A DNA stretch of 64,000 nt from Branchiostoma floridae (taxonomy: Eukaryota > Chordata > Leptocardii > Amphioxiformes > Branchiostomatidae), in the NCBI RefSeq assembly GCF_000003815.2, contig NC_049984.1, positions 17,574,937 to 17,638,936 on the forward strand, read 5' to 3'. Positions 25,101-40,100 of this stretch are shown piece by piece. How positions within the stretch are numbered: the stretch's first letter is position 1; each line of letters opens with the position of its first letter. The notes beneath the pieces were generated by a model that did not search any database, had not been told where the DNA came from, and saw nothing but the letters and a program-made list of their open reading frames with translations. A program made the position numbers and the translations under genes.

Positions 25101-28100
25101 CTCTGCATTTTACTCAAACTTTCAGACAAAATACCACACTTATATACATGGCAGAAGAATATCCGGCTGCAGCAACATTGGACTTTGGACCAGGAAAAAA
25201 ACAGCAAAAATCCAGAATATGGTACATGTAACTTCTAATTTATGGGACTTAATGATTTTTGGTGTGATTTCAGCAATACAGTTATGTGATGTGTTTGTAA
25301 GGTTACAAATAGAGGGTCATGATGTAAGTAAGTTAGCCAAGAAATCTTAGTTTGCCTCTGTTATTTATGAGTTGGAAGAAACTATAACTCTGTCAAAATG
25401 CTATTCACCCTTGTACAAGAAACTAGAGCTCTGTCAGAATGCTTTTCATCATTGTGGAAGAAACTAGAATTCTGTCAGAATGCTTCTCACCAATTGTAGA
25501 AGAAACTAGACTCCGTCAATACTTTCCACCATTTGTTGAACAAACTAGAACTCTGTCAGAATGTTTTTCACCATTTGTCAAGAAGAAACTAGAACTCTGT
25601 TAGAATGCTTTTCATCATTTGTGGAAGAAACTAGAACTCTGTCAGAATGTTTTTCACCATTTGTAGAAGAAACTAGAACTCTGTTAGAATGATTTCACTA
25701 TTTATAGAAGAAGTAGAAGAAACTAGAACTCTGGCAGAATGCTTTTCATCGTTTGTAGAAGAAACTAGAACTCTGTCAGAATGCTTTTTACCATTTGTAG
25801 AAGAAACTAGAACTCTGTTAGAACGCTTTTCATCATTGTAGAAGAAACTAGAATACTGTCGAAATGTTTTTCATCATTGTAGAAGAGACTAGACTCTGTC
25901 GGAATGCTTTTCATCGTATTTTTGTTATTCAAAAGCTGATGCTTAGAAATAATTTTCACTTAATATACACTTCAGACGATAGCATCAGACGATAGCATCA
26001 TTGACCAAAGAGGTATCTAACATGCTTGAGGAGTTTCTGGTACCACAAACATAATGAAATGTATCCTAACTTTTTCTGACAAAGACCAGTGTCAGCTAGA
26101 ATTTTTGCTGTCTCAACACGATTTCCTCCCAAGCCCTACCATTGAGACTACATGTACATGTGTACCGTGCCACCGTTGTGAATAAACCTCGATCAGAATC
26201 TGGGTGCATCCCCGTCTCTGAGTCAATAACCTGTGTCCCATCGGCAACTAAATGGACAGTTCGACTTCCACCAAGATGGATATAGTTCCAAATTTCTCAG
26301 AACAATTCACAAGAGACAAAAAGCTTAAACATCATGCTTCAACTTTCTAACAGTGGAAGAAGTTTGTATATTCAGGCTACCCTTAGTCACGGTAATACAA
26401 TGCATGAAGAAATGAAGCAATTTCCCTTCATGCGTAGGTGGTGCCTGCTAGTACTTCCACACCTTTCCTATTTACCAATGACGTTTGCTCATATCAAAAT
26501 CATATCAAAAAGTTCTCAGACAAATTTGTAGAACATAATTACAAACCATTGGCAATTTGTTCCCACTTTTAAAAAGTGAGGTGCACAATGTGTATTCAGG
26601 CTACCCTTGATTAAAATGATGCATAGAGAAACCCAGTACAACAAATTTCCGTCCATGCGTTGGTGCTGACAGAAATGATGTTCAAACTTGATGCATATTC
26701 AGTGGTAAAGTGCTCGCTTTGTATCCAGGAGGTCGCATATTCAATACCCAGTGTTGCCAGTTCATAACAAAGACTTTGAAAATGGAACATGGTGCTTTTT
26801 CTGCTGGGCACTCTGCAATTCTGGGAAGGAGTACTGGATTTAACACACAACAGTAACAGTGCACTAGCCCCCCATTGTAGTGCTTGCACAAAAGTATGGC
26901 CCAAGAACTATAGAGAGTGGTACATCTAAACAAGGTGGCTTTAAACTCAATGAAACAATTTCCGTCCATGCGTAGGTGGTGCCTTTCACACCTTTCCTAT
27001 TTACCAATGACGTTTGCTCATATCAAAAGCAAAGTTCACAGACAAATTTGTAAGAACATAATTACAAACCATTGGCAATTTGTTCCCCACTTTTAAAAAG
27101 TGAGGTGCACAATGTATATTCTGACTACCCTTGATTAAAATGATGCATAGAGAGACCCAGTAAAACAATTTCCGTCCATGCGTTGGTGCTGACAGAAATG
27201 ACGTTCAAACTTGATGCATATTCAAGAGTAAAGTGCTCGCTCGCGGATTCAATACCCATTGTGGTCAGGTCATACCAAAGACTTTGAAAATGGAACATGG
27301 TGCTTTCTGTGCTGAGCACTCAGCAGTTATAATTTTGACAACTGTTCAGTTCAGTTCAGTTTATCAGATATTAAAATCAACTTGCATGTACACTTTACAA
27401 CATACTTTAGCCACATGCTGCCCTTATCACAAAACAATTTGTATGTCTTCACCTTGTAACTTGTATAGATAAAATGAAAGTAAGTATGATGCGATGTTTC
27501 ATTAATGACAAGCACCTAAAGATTGTCAAAGGGCAATTTTTTTGGCATAATAATGTGATGGGTGAAATCACACCTCCAAAATAAATAATATTTCAAGTAC
27601 TGCTACCATGTCCTTGGCACTTAAGAAGACTTTAAGAATAGCTACCCTGTCCTTGGTACTGACTATGACTTAAATACCAGCTACATGGACTTTGCTGCAG
27701 CAAAACTATTACACTGTCTTTGCTACTGAAGAACACTTGTTGGTACTGAATAAAACAGTTCTTGGTACTGATTTCAAGAATAGCTCAGGGCTGTCTCCAG
27801 CTTTAAATTTTTCCGTCCCACTCATTGTTTGGGAGCTCTTCATGTTAATTTCCTGTGTTAAATCTGTCTTTTGAAGAAAAAATGTTTTCATCACATTTGT
27901 GTTTTTTTTTTATTTTTGGGAAAGACTAAAGAAATTTGTCCCAACAAGCAAATTTCCATCCTACGACGGAAGAACGGGTCCTGGACACAGCCCTGGAATA
28001 GCTACGCTGTCCTTAATGAACTTCTCCACATCTTACCCTCACTGCAGTTCATCTTGAGGTCGAAGACCCTGTAGTTGTTGCCTTGGACCCGGTCGTGCAT

Positions 28101-31100
28101 CCCGCCCAGGCGGGGGTTGTCTCCTGGGACCACCATGGCGATGAGTTTGTTTGCTGCTGAAGTCTGACACAGCTCAGGAGTGATGACTATGGTGGTGGTT
28201 GCCTAACAGGAGGAGATCAATTACCTGTTATGTTGAGTTTATTTCAATACACTTTAGCTAGCTTTCAGCAAGTGTTTTTTCATGCACCTAGGAATATAAG
28301 TGAGTAACACTTCAGTCTATCATGTTGATTTTTCTTTGCTGTGCTGGAACCGAATCAGCAGGAATCAAGCAGAACCAACCGGAATGAAGAATTTGCAAAA
28401 TTTGTGCAACATTCGGGCGGAAAATCCAAAGGGACCTAATATCACTTCACACGAGAGGTGGAATGAGCCGGAATGCCATCTGAAAGAAAATTCTTGAATG
28501 TATATTCTTGGGTATTCAGGTGAAACTCTGGCTCATTTCTATTCTCATATGACAATCAAAATAAGCAGTATCCAGTGCAGTCTAAATTTCCAACAATCTC
28601 CTACTGATGGTTTTATGAAAATAAAATGGATAGAGGCAAATAGGCGGTCGAGTAAGAGTATTTTGAGCCCTGAGAGTCATATTAAAATACATTAAACATC
28701 ACATAAGATATTGACTGACAGCGAAGCCCAGTTGAGCTGCATCTCTCCATGTCCTGGCCAGACTAGAGGCGCCCGAGGTGAACTCCCAGGGTTTGGTGGT
28801 CTCTATGAGGACCGGGTAGCCCTGGAACGGGTCGTCTGAGGTGTGGGCATACAGCTGCAGGAAAGGAAAAATAAAAAGGGTATCTATCAAATAAAGATGA
28901 AATCACATACTTCTAAACAAGTATGAATATGTTCCTTTCTCCTGTCAATACTGGAAATTTAAAGTTTTCAGTGAACTGGAAGTATTCCAAAATAGATCAC
29001 CAAAAGAAAGTATTGCATTCAGATTCACAGATCAGATTTACTGAATGCACATGTAGAACATAATGGGATGTTTGGTTTCTATACCAAACTGTATAAGCTG
29101 TTATTTTAATTTCAATGATCTCTACAGTCAAATCATCAATGAAGACCATTGTACTTAAATCATGTTATTATTCCATATCTTTGTGTTGTGTTTCTTTCAT
29201 TGTCAATATTAAAAAGAGGTTATATCTGTCTCAAAGATCATTAGAGTTAAGTCACCAATCAAGTGAAATAAGTAACTGTTGATGCATACTTTAAAAGTCA
29301 TCCATTATCCTTTTACTTTACTGGTAGCAATTAGAGTTACACTCATAATCAGGGAATATTGTAATTGAAAGGAAATCAGTAAAGCCCAAAATACAGAAGT
29401 GTTAAACTGAAATAGAAAATAAAAAATAATAGCTTTTAAAATTATTTACTCTCCGTGAACAAGATGGACTGATAGCCATCACAAATTTGGATGTATGTAC
29501 CTATATGTGCCTTTAAAAAGACCATCACTGTTGGAAGAATATTGTAATATTAACTGTATTCATGTGTGACTGATGAATCTCTTCAATGAAGAATGGCTTT
29601 CCCCTACCTGTATGTCAATGTGTCGAGTCCCAAACGATCCCCTGATGTCCCCTCCATAGGCATTGTACACATTGAGGCTGCTGATAATGACTGGTGTGGG
29701 GATGTTTTGGAACAGGGTGGACAGCGACATCATCTCCAACTTGGAGACTGCAAACAGGTCTGCCAATGACAAAGTCAAAGACGTTAGGACAGATATTGAT
29801 ATTTCTGTTCTCTCCCATTCTTATAGAACAGAAATAAAATAAAGAATAGAAAAATTTTAAAAAATGTCCCTGTGTTTAGCATCAATGATATACTAAGTAT
29901 TCAAGGATATCTTAAAGTGAGAGTTAGCAAGAGGTAATCATGAAAAAAGGCTAAGAACAGAAACTTGTTTCTGATCTGTAACGTACCCCTTAAAATTGTG
30001 TGTACCAAGACTACGGCTTCCCCAGCTCGGTCCAGCTGTAGGACCAACACTTACACCAACTCTTACCCTAGCAAGACAAGATATATAGCACTGCACTCTT
30101 TTTTTCTTTTAATGCTTTCACTGCATCATTTTGTTGAAACCACCTGCACTTGTCATGCTAGGGCACCTCACTTCCTGGGTGTAATTTCCTGCGAGGGGCA
30201 TTGCCCAGTATTGAATAAATGTAGCCTGAAGCTGATGATTTCAATGAACTATTTTGATGGCAGAGTTCTGGAGCTCACCTCCAACACACTGCAGGAGGAT
30301 GGGTGCAGCCTTGAGGTTGTTTTCCTCCACCAGTTCAGGGATGCTGTTCACCACATCAACCACAGCGATGATGTGTGCAGCACCACAGAACCTGGGGCTA
30401 ACTCCCTTTGGGATGACCTGTTCAACAGGAAGCAAATTTATGATCAGATCTTCTATCCTTAATTTTACAGCAAAACTCCTGAATGTCCTGCTAGTGAAGT
30501 GTGGTGTTGAAACAGGTACAATTTTTGCTATGTATCATCAGTCATTCCTTGGTTTTCAGATGTTCTTACGTAAAATCTTAGAAAACAGGACATTACGAGA
30601 GGAATGGGCTGGGAGGAAAGCTTATATCTGACTATCGTACTAAGGTATAGGCATTCCTCTAATAGATAGATCTCAGTCTCTAATTTCATGTTGGAAATTT
30701 CAATCTATAATCATATTTCTACATCTGAGAACAAAGAAGTGAAACTGGTCTAGCCCTTGGAAAGAATACTACTCACCAAAGAAGGTTAAGTGTTGTAATT
30801 GGTAAAGAAGTACTTGATATGTAAATATTCTAGTAATAGTTGTGTTGACATGTTAAAATTTAGTGATTTATGGAAATGTTAGCAATGTAACGTTCAATAG
30901 CTTACAATGCTCTTACAATATTCTTATTTATGATTTGTGAATAAAAATGGTCATGGTCAAAAGGAAGAAGCTGCAGTGGTTCGGACATGTATCTAGGCGG
31001 ACAGGAACCTTAGCACACACAATCTTACAAGGAAAAGCAGAAGGAGTGCGGCCAAGGGGTCGACCCCGCCGAGCATGGAGTAACAATGTGAAGGACTGGA

Positions 31101-34100
31101 CAGGAAGGACGTCAGCCCTGCTGACTAGACTGGCCGAAGACCGCCAGAAGTGGAAAGACTTTGTGAACAGTCTGACTGCCCCTACCTCCACCGGCTACAG
31201 GACTGAGTGAGTGGGTGTGAGTGAATGAAAATATTAAAAATAAGTACCACTCACCAGAGAGTTCTCCTCTGTGCTGAAGTCCATGAGCTGTGACTGGTAC
31301 ACAGAGTCATAGTTCAGTAGGTACAGCTGCTGGTCACTGTTGTAGGGCAGCTCATAGTCTGTCCTGTCCAGCTGGTCATCCTCAGACAGGTACAGCAGGA
31401 GGGAGAACACTGGTCGGCTGTCCAGGACTTTCTCTTCAAGGTCAACCTACAAGGTCAAATAACCTATCAGTTCAGATGAAGACTTGAGAACAGACTTTCC
31501 CCTTGCTTTCATCAAGCTAACTTCTGCATTTTGTTTACAAGTCATGTTTTATTAAATAATTCATTTATTCATTATTGATTGTTTTTACTTAGCAAAATTT
31601 AGTTTTTGACTGAATGAATGAATTAACGACTGATCCATATTATCTTGCAAATTGATATTTGATTTGATTTGAAATATATATTGTCTACCCCATGCCTGAT
31701 GAGGAACAGCAAACAATAAATCTGATTGTGAATGAATGACATCCTGGCCATCAACTTAGCTCTTCAGCGCCATACTCAACACACTACGCTCTAAAATCAC
31801 ACATAATTGAATTTTTCAGCCAAAGAATGACTTATAGCATGCTTATGTAAGGTGAGTTGTGACCTCTGACCTGTACAGTAAGGCTGAAGCCAGCTGGCAC
31901 ACCAGGCTGCACCTTCCCTTTGTCATTAAAGCTGAAAGACTCGATCGCAAGTTCTGCTGTTTCTGTGGCAGGAAAAAAATGCAAGGCAACTTGTCATCAG
32001 CTGCAAGAAGATCTGTTCACTGAATTACAATTATTGTTTGTGGTAAAGCAAGATGTTGACTTTAGTCCGGAAAACATGTAGCAAATTTTGAATTTTAAAA
32101 TGAAAATCTATGAAGTGCAATCAAAATTGACAGAAGAACAATATGCTTCACAATTCATTACATAACTGTATCTTTCTTTCACTACACTGTTATAGAAAGG
32201 AAACTTATTCGTTGATTTACTTTAGTGACAAAATTAAGTAAAAAAATTAACAGTATCAGTAAACGGATTGCTTCTTCTTTTTCTAGTGAGTAAAATTAAG
32301 TACCTGGTGAGCAGTAGAGGATGTCCTCCACATTGATGGCTATGTAGTCATTGCCAGGAACCCTGTCATCATACAGGTCTACTGCTGTGTAGTGGAGGGC
32401 CAGGATCAGGAATCTGGAATAAAGTGTTGCCATCAAAACATAACGTTAGCTGTAATAGTGTTCGAAATACCTTTTTTAGCCAGTTTGCTCAGGTGGCAAC
32501 CTGAGTCAAAAACCAGGATGCGCCATCAACATTTCAGGTTGCCCCAATTCCAAGTTATGATTTTCTTCATATCTGCTGTTTAACATTATCTTTACTCCCA
32601 GTTACATGTAACTACTTGAAATGTTTTTATCTTATCACAAAATAAATACAAAAGCTTATGAAGGTAGGTGGGGGAAAAGCAGTGTTTCAACTGCAAAATT
32701 TCTGGGTTTAAAATTAAGTTGCGACAAGCAAAATGTGGTTGCGTTTGCAATTGTGCGAGTATTTTGAGCACTGGCTGTAATAAGAAAAGACAGTTTAGTA
32801 GGACAAGTGTTGCCTATAAGACCTTCTGTACCAGCATGTTTACGGTGTTAGAATGGACATTCAGAAGTTCAATACTTGTTGATAGGACTAAGTGAGTGGG
32901 TGAGTGAGTGAATCCCTGTTACGCTGCTTCTGAGAATGTTTGATATTAAAAAGAGTTAATGACATAATATATAGGAGTCAAATGTTTAGATAGAGAAAAG
33001 TTCCCGACTACTAGTATTTGAAAGCCATAAAAGAAACAAACTGGAGGTAGAATACTATAGGACAGATTCATATACCTGGATTTTTCACTACAAGCTCTGG
33101 GGTCCACCCTCAGGATGCTGTCTATGTTTGTCAGAGTCATGGCACCACCGACAGGGATGGTCTGAGCCAGCTTGTCCTTCCCTTCATCTGACAGGATTAT
33201 GTACGTCTCCAGCCCGGCCCAGTCATCATAGTCCAGATACTTGTCACGGGACAGGTACAGCTAGACCAGACAGACAAAAAAGGTGTATTAGAGAGTTAGA
33301 AAGCATACCCAATGTGTTAAGAGTGGCAACAACTATCTTCTTTATAATATCAAAGTTACAACGAGTTAAAGAGTGTGGTGTAATTGGTGTTGTGTAAAAG
33401 CCTATGTGTCAATAGGGCTTTTGTACAAAAGACAGGTATCTTGTCTGTGTGTTAATGGTAACCAGCACCAAAGACAGGCATATCAAAGGCATGTTTGTCG
33501 ATGTTAAGCCCCAGGCATATTTGTGTGTTAATGCTGTTCAGCACCAGGGACAGGTATGTCTGTGTGTTTATGCCATTCAGCACCAAGGACAGGCATGTCT
33601 GTGTGTTAATGCTGTTTAGCACCAAGGACAGGTATGTATGAGTGCTAATGCTGTTCAGCACCAAGGAAAGGCATGTCTGTGTGTTAATGCTGTTTAGCAC
33701 CAAGGACAGGTATGTTTGAGTGCTCATGCTGTTCAGCACCAAAGACAGGCATGTCTTTGTGTTCATGTTATTCAGCACCAAGGACAGGCATGTTTGGAGT
33801 GAACATCTTGTTTGAAAGGACTAATATTCTCATATTTGAGGGATCAGCATCATGTTTTCATTTTGAAGTACCTGTAGATAGAAGTTCTTGGTCCCATTCT
33901 GGCTGATGACTGGCTGGTTGCCATAGTTAGTGATGGTGGCATTAATCCTGACTGAGGTGTCCACTCCAGCCCAGATATGTTCCTGGGGTAGAACCACGCC
34001 CAGCTCAAACACATCAACAGCCAGGATGTCTGTCAGTGAAGGATGCAAACAAGTATGGTCATATAAAGTTGGGGGCAATCATCTTTGTAACACATACATA

Positions 34101-37100
34101 CAGATACATAGTCATACTCTTATTGAGTTGTAGCATTAACAACTCTGGGGACCAAAGGGGCAGTTTACTGGTTGGTTTGCCATGTTGACATCTTTGTAAC
34201 ATCAACACATAAGAAAACAAATGCAAGAGCACATCTTAAACACATAAGAGATAATGCTTTTAAACATCTAGGGCAGTCATTTTTCTAAATTGAAATCTTG
34301 AGAAATACAATGTTAAAAAGTAGCATGCTGAGGTTGGCCAATTGTTCAAAATGCTAGCCATGCATTGCCTTGCTGCTTTATTGCACAGAAGTTTGAATGT
34401 AAAAATGATTGCACATAAAATCATTACAAAAATACACTATAAATTCTGAATGTAAAGAAAAAATTTAAACATTTTTCAATGCATACAAATGTGTCAACTA
34501 GACTTTCACAGATCGATTTGTTATAAAAAATGCAAATATACTAGGTCAGAGAACAATGCAGTATTACCATTAGGACATTGTAGACTGATTGGAATGGCCC
34601 TGATGTTATTGGCTGGCTCTGGATCCACTGGATCATGCGCATTTCTGTTATCAGACAACACAACACCCAGGTAGGCTTCCCCACAGTACTGCTCGTAATG
34701 ACTCAGTTCATGGTCGATGACGAGGTCGTTGGCTCCCAGCTGGTAGAAGGAACTGCTGTTTGTCTTGGAGAACAGGAGGGCTAAGACGTCTTTCTTGAAG
34801 GTGTAGGCCAGCCACAGATCATCTGCAGGGTCTGGGGAACAGGAATTAGGATAAAGATGAAGCTACCTGCTTAACACAACACAGAAGTTACATGTGCTTG
34901 TATCTCATTTAAAGCTACATGATGAATCTAGGTTTTGCTTGCTTTGTATTGTAATGTTTTGTATATAATATAACCATTTGTCTTCCTTACCACTGGAAGA
35001 ATAATTTACTAAAGGCTTCTTAGTAAAGTGGAAAAGTGGAATAACCAAAACAACAGTTATGCTATATACTATGATAAAGATGTCTCAACATTTTTCCTAT
35101 AGTGTAACATTTATTGATACCACATACCAGATGATATTCATCAGTCTATATAAAGTTGGTACAAACTAGCATACAAGCTCCAAGTACATAGATGTTAATG
35201 AAGGTTCCAGTAAGACATCCAGTAATAAGATACAGCAAATAGCAATTACTCAAGTAACTGGATATGAATTGGGAAAATCACATCCAGTTGCTTTTAGTAA
35301 TTGCTACTTGGCGTATCCAGGACACATTTAGGACACATTCTGCGCATGCATTGAAACAGACACCCTTATGTTGCCCTCAAATGGACTCCTCGAGGAAAGC
35401 AAAAAAGAGACAGGTCTGTAGAAGGGGAAATGAATGCAGCACAAAAGACCTGGCATGATGGATGGCCCAAGATAGGAAGGACTGGAGGAAGTTCGTCAGT
35501 GCCTTATGCTCCATCAAAGGGAGCGAAGAGGATTAGGTATTAAGTAGGTAGGTCAGTATCCAAGTACACATGTTTATTTCTATATCACAATCATGTATCC
35601 AGAAGAACCTACCGATGTTGTTGTCGTGTGACAGGTAGAACCTGTAGTCCCAGCTGGTTCTCTCTGGGTACTGCGGACCGACCGGAGGGATGGTGGCACT
35701 GCCAGAGCTGGTGATCCGAACCTCCAGCGAGAAGGTCTTGGCAACCCCGGACTGGAGCACGTTGTCATCCATCAGTCGGAAGTCAGACACCTCCAGATCT
35801 ACAAAATCTGTCAGGGCAGGGTTGGTATGATGTTAATATGACAATGAAATGGCAAAGTAAAATTAAATAGATGACATAATTGATTTGTATCCATTCAAAT
35901 TTACAACAATTCAGATTACCTCCTGTAGGCTAAATCACCTTCTGGTATCTTACCTACAGTTCTTTACAGATATCAAGAAATATTTCAGGGCATTCTTTGG
36001 GTATAACAAGCTTTAGGACCTATAGAAAATGCTAAATACTTAGAGCTGCTGATTTTTTTTCAATTTCAAAACCTGCCTGTTGATTACTTTATTTTGACAA
36101 ACAAATAGCATAATTTCAAAGATACTGCTTCTTGTTTCTACAGCATGGAGGCCTTCTTTTTTTTACTGCAGAAGAACAAATTCTATTTGCTGTGACCTTC
36201 ACAACAAGGTCATGACTAACCCGAGTCGCAGTAGACGTTGATGGGAATTCCAGTCTTGTCATTGGTCAGGTCGGACCCCGCCAGCAGGTGTGCTGATGGG
36301 CGGATCAGCACAAACAGGTATGGGCGGGCCTGGGGGTCACACAGGGAGGACGGCACATGGACCAGGCCTGGAGGGGACAATCACATGTAAATTTCAACAT
36401 CATAGTTTTGAGCACTCTTACCTACCTACTGGTACCTACCTACCTCATCACTTGACCTCCCGGTCGTTAGGGGGACAAGGCAGCTCAAGGATAATCAAAT
36501 ATGATGTCAATGGAGTTTAGCTATTTGTAGAAATTACATCTGTCAGAACTATGTACCACAGCTGTCATGGGATAGTGATTAATAATCTGAATATCTCAAA
36601 AGTGATAGTACAGAACAAGTTTTGCATTGATTTACTTACACATTTGTCAGCCTAAAAAAAGATGTGGATTCTTTTCTTCATGGGTAACAGAGCTGGAAAA
36701 CCTTTTATTCATGATTCACAATGTACTTTTAACATCTCTGTCATGGTATTAAAAGGCTATCTTATAAGGTTTCATCATACATGTGCAGTCTCTATACGGA
36801 TCACACAAAAAAAACTTTCAGACTGAATACTTCAAGAGAAAATGTGTACCTCTCAGTAGCCCAGTTTTGTATGCTCTTCCATTCTCCAGTATTTCTGACT
36901 GGTGGCTGCCACTGTCGTGGTCCTGCACTGTAAGTTGGGTGTCCCGTGCTGTGTCCAGCGTCGTGTCATTGGACAAGTAGAGCACCAGGTTAAAGTCGTT
37001 CTCTGAAAAAAATATTTACAGTCAAGCTCATGTACTCGTTGCGTAGGACAGAACGTGGATTTGAAGAAACTTCACAGATCATAATTATGTAAATTGCTTC

Positions 37101-40100
37101 ACCAGGCTGGTAAATCAAACATTACATAGCCTGATTTATCTGATTTGTCAACTAAATATATCTTATCTGCCTTTCCACTACCTTCCTCAAACTTAAGCTT
37201 AGACTCTTTAGACTCTTAGGACCACATTGTGATGTCCATGTAGGAGCAAGCTTAATGTGGTTTCAAACATTGGCTGGACTACAGTTTTCTCACTATTTTG
37301 CTGAAAGAACCTACTGCTGCCAGGTCTGTTGAAAAATAAACCATTTTGGATTCAATGATTGTTTGATTTGTGTCACATCTTTAAATCTATTTGTGTTAAC
37401 ACCATCCATACCACTAGGAAATGATAGCATCATCCAAAGCAACCAAACATATCATGGCACCACCTGACAATGCCCGAGGTGTTTCCTGGTCACCGAATTG
37501 TCCCATGTCTGCTATGGTAGCTCTGAAGTGGATCTCGTTGTTGGAGTTGTCCCTGAAACGTTCAGGCAAGTACAGGACGTCCAGCTTGTCCAGGTACAGG
37601 CGGTCAACTGTGGAGACCAGGCAAGATCAGTTATATTTTGAACTATATATATTAGTATGTTAATCCTGTTGTTAACAAATTTATAAAAGAACATCACGTG
37701 TATTGCATTATTGTATGGAACCCAGAAAAAGTTAAATATGTGTACTTATTCAGACTGTGCTGCACAGTATAATGGTTCTTAGACACAGAGTGAGCTAGCA
37801 ATGGAAATAGATAAATAAACTTACATCTACAAGAAACATAGATGTGTTGTACAGCTGCATTGTTGTCCTTATACAGGTCCTTTTCACCCTTTGGGTCTAC
37901 AGCATCTGTTAACTGGACATATGCACCAATGTACCTGTGGGGAGGAAAAAACAAAGTTAACTTTAAAAAAAGTCCTTCACACACCAAATATGATGTATAT
38001 GGTGGTGCAAAGCTGTGCAATCACTACAGAGGGCTAGATCACTGGTGGTGGTGTGCATTAAACTACCATGATATCATTTCTCAGAGTGATAAACAGAGAA
38101 AGCAGTTAATGTACTAGCTCTCATAATTGCACAAGGTGCCATGATACTGCCACATAAAAAATTATTATAGAGGCCTTCTTAAGATTGTCTGAAATAGTAA
38201 ATATCTGAAGTGTATAGACCTCAGGATATTACTGAATCAGATGTGACTTTGGTACATACCTTCCATAATGTTGAATTCTTGCACTTTTTCTCATGTGGCA
38301 GTATTATGGCACCCAGTGGTGCTATGAGAGTTGATGTAGCTTTTAAAGTCCTTGGTACAATATATGTCTTGACCAGAGATTGAACCTGACACCAACCATA
38401 TGCAAGGCAACCACTTAACCCACTGCAGCAATATATAATAGCCTGAGGGTACATTAACTTATTACCAGTGTTTGTTGCAGACCCATTTCTTAGATGGCAC
38501 TGACAGATGAGGCCCTGCGGTGTCTGTGTCTGTGAACACGTGTGTGAGGACTGTTGCTCTGCCTCTGGAGGAGGAAACTGCTGAGTGGAGGGAACTGAAT
38601 CCAGATGTGTCGTAGTCCAGAATGAAATCTATAAAGAAAACATAGTACACTGATGTGTAATGCTTCTTGCTACTTAAAAACAACGTAAAATATCTTTCAG
38701 CAGATATTCCTCCACTTGTTACCATACGAATGGCATTTACACATTAACAGTAAATAAGTATAAGACTTAGTTGTACTGTCAGGAGAAATTTTGCTAGCTC
38801 TTTTTCAAAAACTCAGTCAAAGAACAAAGTCCCAATTTAAATTCCATCTAGTCCAAGGATTGTGGCCTGTAGCTACTTCAATTGACAGATGAGTCTAGTA
38901 AGAAATAGCAGTCAGGATTCAAACTTCAGTTCTTTTGATTCAGCTACATATATTGTATGGTCAATCCTTTTATCATTATGATCTATCATCACATTTTTTT
39001 GCTAACAAAAAGAGTGAAAACTAATAAATAAAATTTGCATACCTTCCTTTGGGTCAAATGTCATGTCCTTAGATAGGAAGAAGGTGAGGTTGTAGTTCTG
39101 GTCAGGTCGTGACCTGATGGGAAGGTCATCCCTGTCATACGAGGTGACCTCCACAGCTGTCCAGAGGGGGAGGGGCTCGCCTGAGATGACCACTCCGCTG
39201 TCCGTCACATGCAGGCCCTTCACATTCAGGTCAATATTTCCTGATAGGAGACAAATTTAGTCGTATTTAGATCATGAAAAATAAGTCGTATGGAAGTTTA
39301 GCTTTGCAATATATCAAACAGAAGGCTGAAAATGAACTGTGTTGATTCCTAAATTATAGCACTGAACCACACAAATATAGCACAGTATGAATAATAAGTA
39401 CTTTGAGGTTAAATATAGAAATATTATAGAATTATTATTGAAAAACTAAATAATTAATTTTAGAGGTGGTATCTGGAGCTTTAACGTAGATTGCTGGAAG
39501 TGCAAAATTTGAATTTTTTTTGCTGTCAGTCGGCCCTGAGTATGTAGTAGCATCAATTCAATTTTTTCCACCTTCATTTCCTAAAATTCCAAGATGGATT
39601 TTTTGCTAAAGCATAAGATAGCCTTCAGCTAAAATTTTCCTCATGATCCATGAATAATGTCACACAAACAGCAGCTGTAGAATACAATTTCATTTTAACT
39701 CGGTAGTTCAACCAATTAATTTAAAAGCATGTAATACATACTGGTGCATCCTTCCATTCTGATCTTGGTGGTTCCAAAGTTGTTGTGTTCAGCAGTTTCG
39801 TCAATCTGACCAATGACTACACCTCGAGGATCATCGTCCCTGCTGTCCACAACAATGCCCAGATATACCTCGCGGTTGCAATACTTCAGGAACTGCTCCT
39901 GTGATTTCAAAAGAGAACAGCTGTTGGCTTCAGCCTCCAGAAAATCTGTTTGCATCATTAAAAGTTTAAAGTTAGTAACACCTTGTTAGCAAGAATTGGT
40001 GCCTCTAGTGTCAATGAGACATGACTTTTGATTTTTTTTTTTTAACCATAAAATGATTAACAACTTTTATGATTCTAAAGTTGTCTGATAATGCATGTTC

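Larger units (their letters stand above)
17167..28036. other. 10.9-kb intron hosting a retrotransposon and a nested antisense gene
   Basis: Bounded by phase-1 exons of repeats 17 and 18, so it is an intron of the giant gene. Contents are listed individually. 17167-17750 has no recognised feature except near-repeated text such as TTCACCCTGCACACAGTGG. Transcription of the nested LRR gene would be antisense to its host. Confidence 0.8.

Noticed and set aside
25370-25930. Regularly spaced repeats resembling a CRISPR array
   Set aside because: Contiguous eukaryotic minisatellite without unique spacers.
33452-33781. Open minus frame of 109 codons with [13 protein letters not shown] repeats
   Set aside because: A minisatellite whose unit is a multiple of three; it lies in an intron with no splice or domain support.
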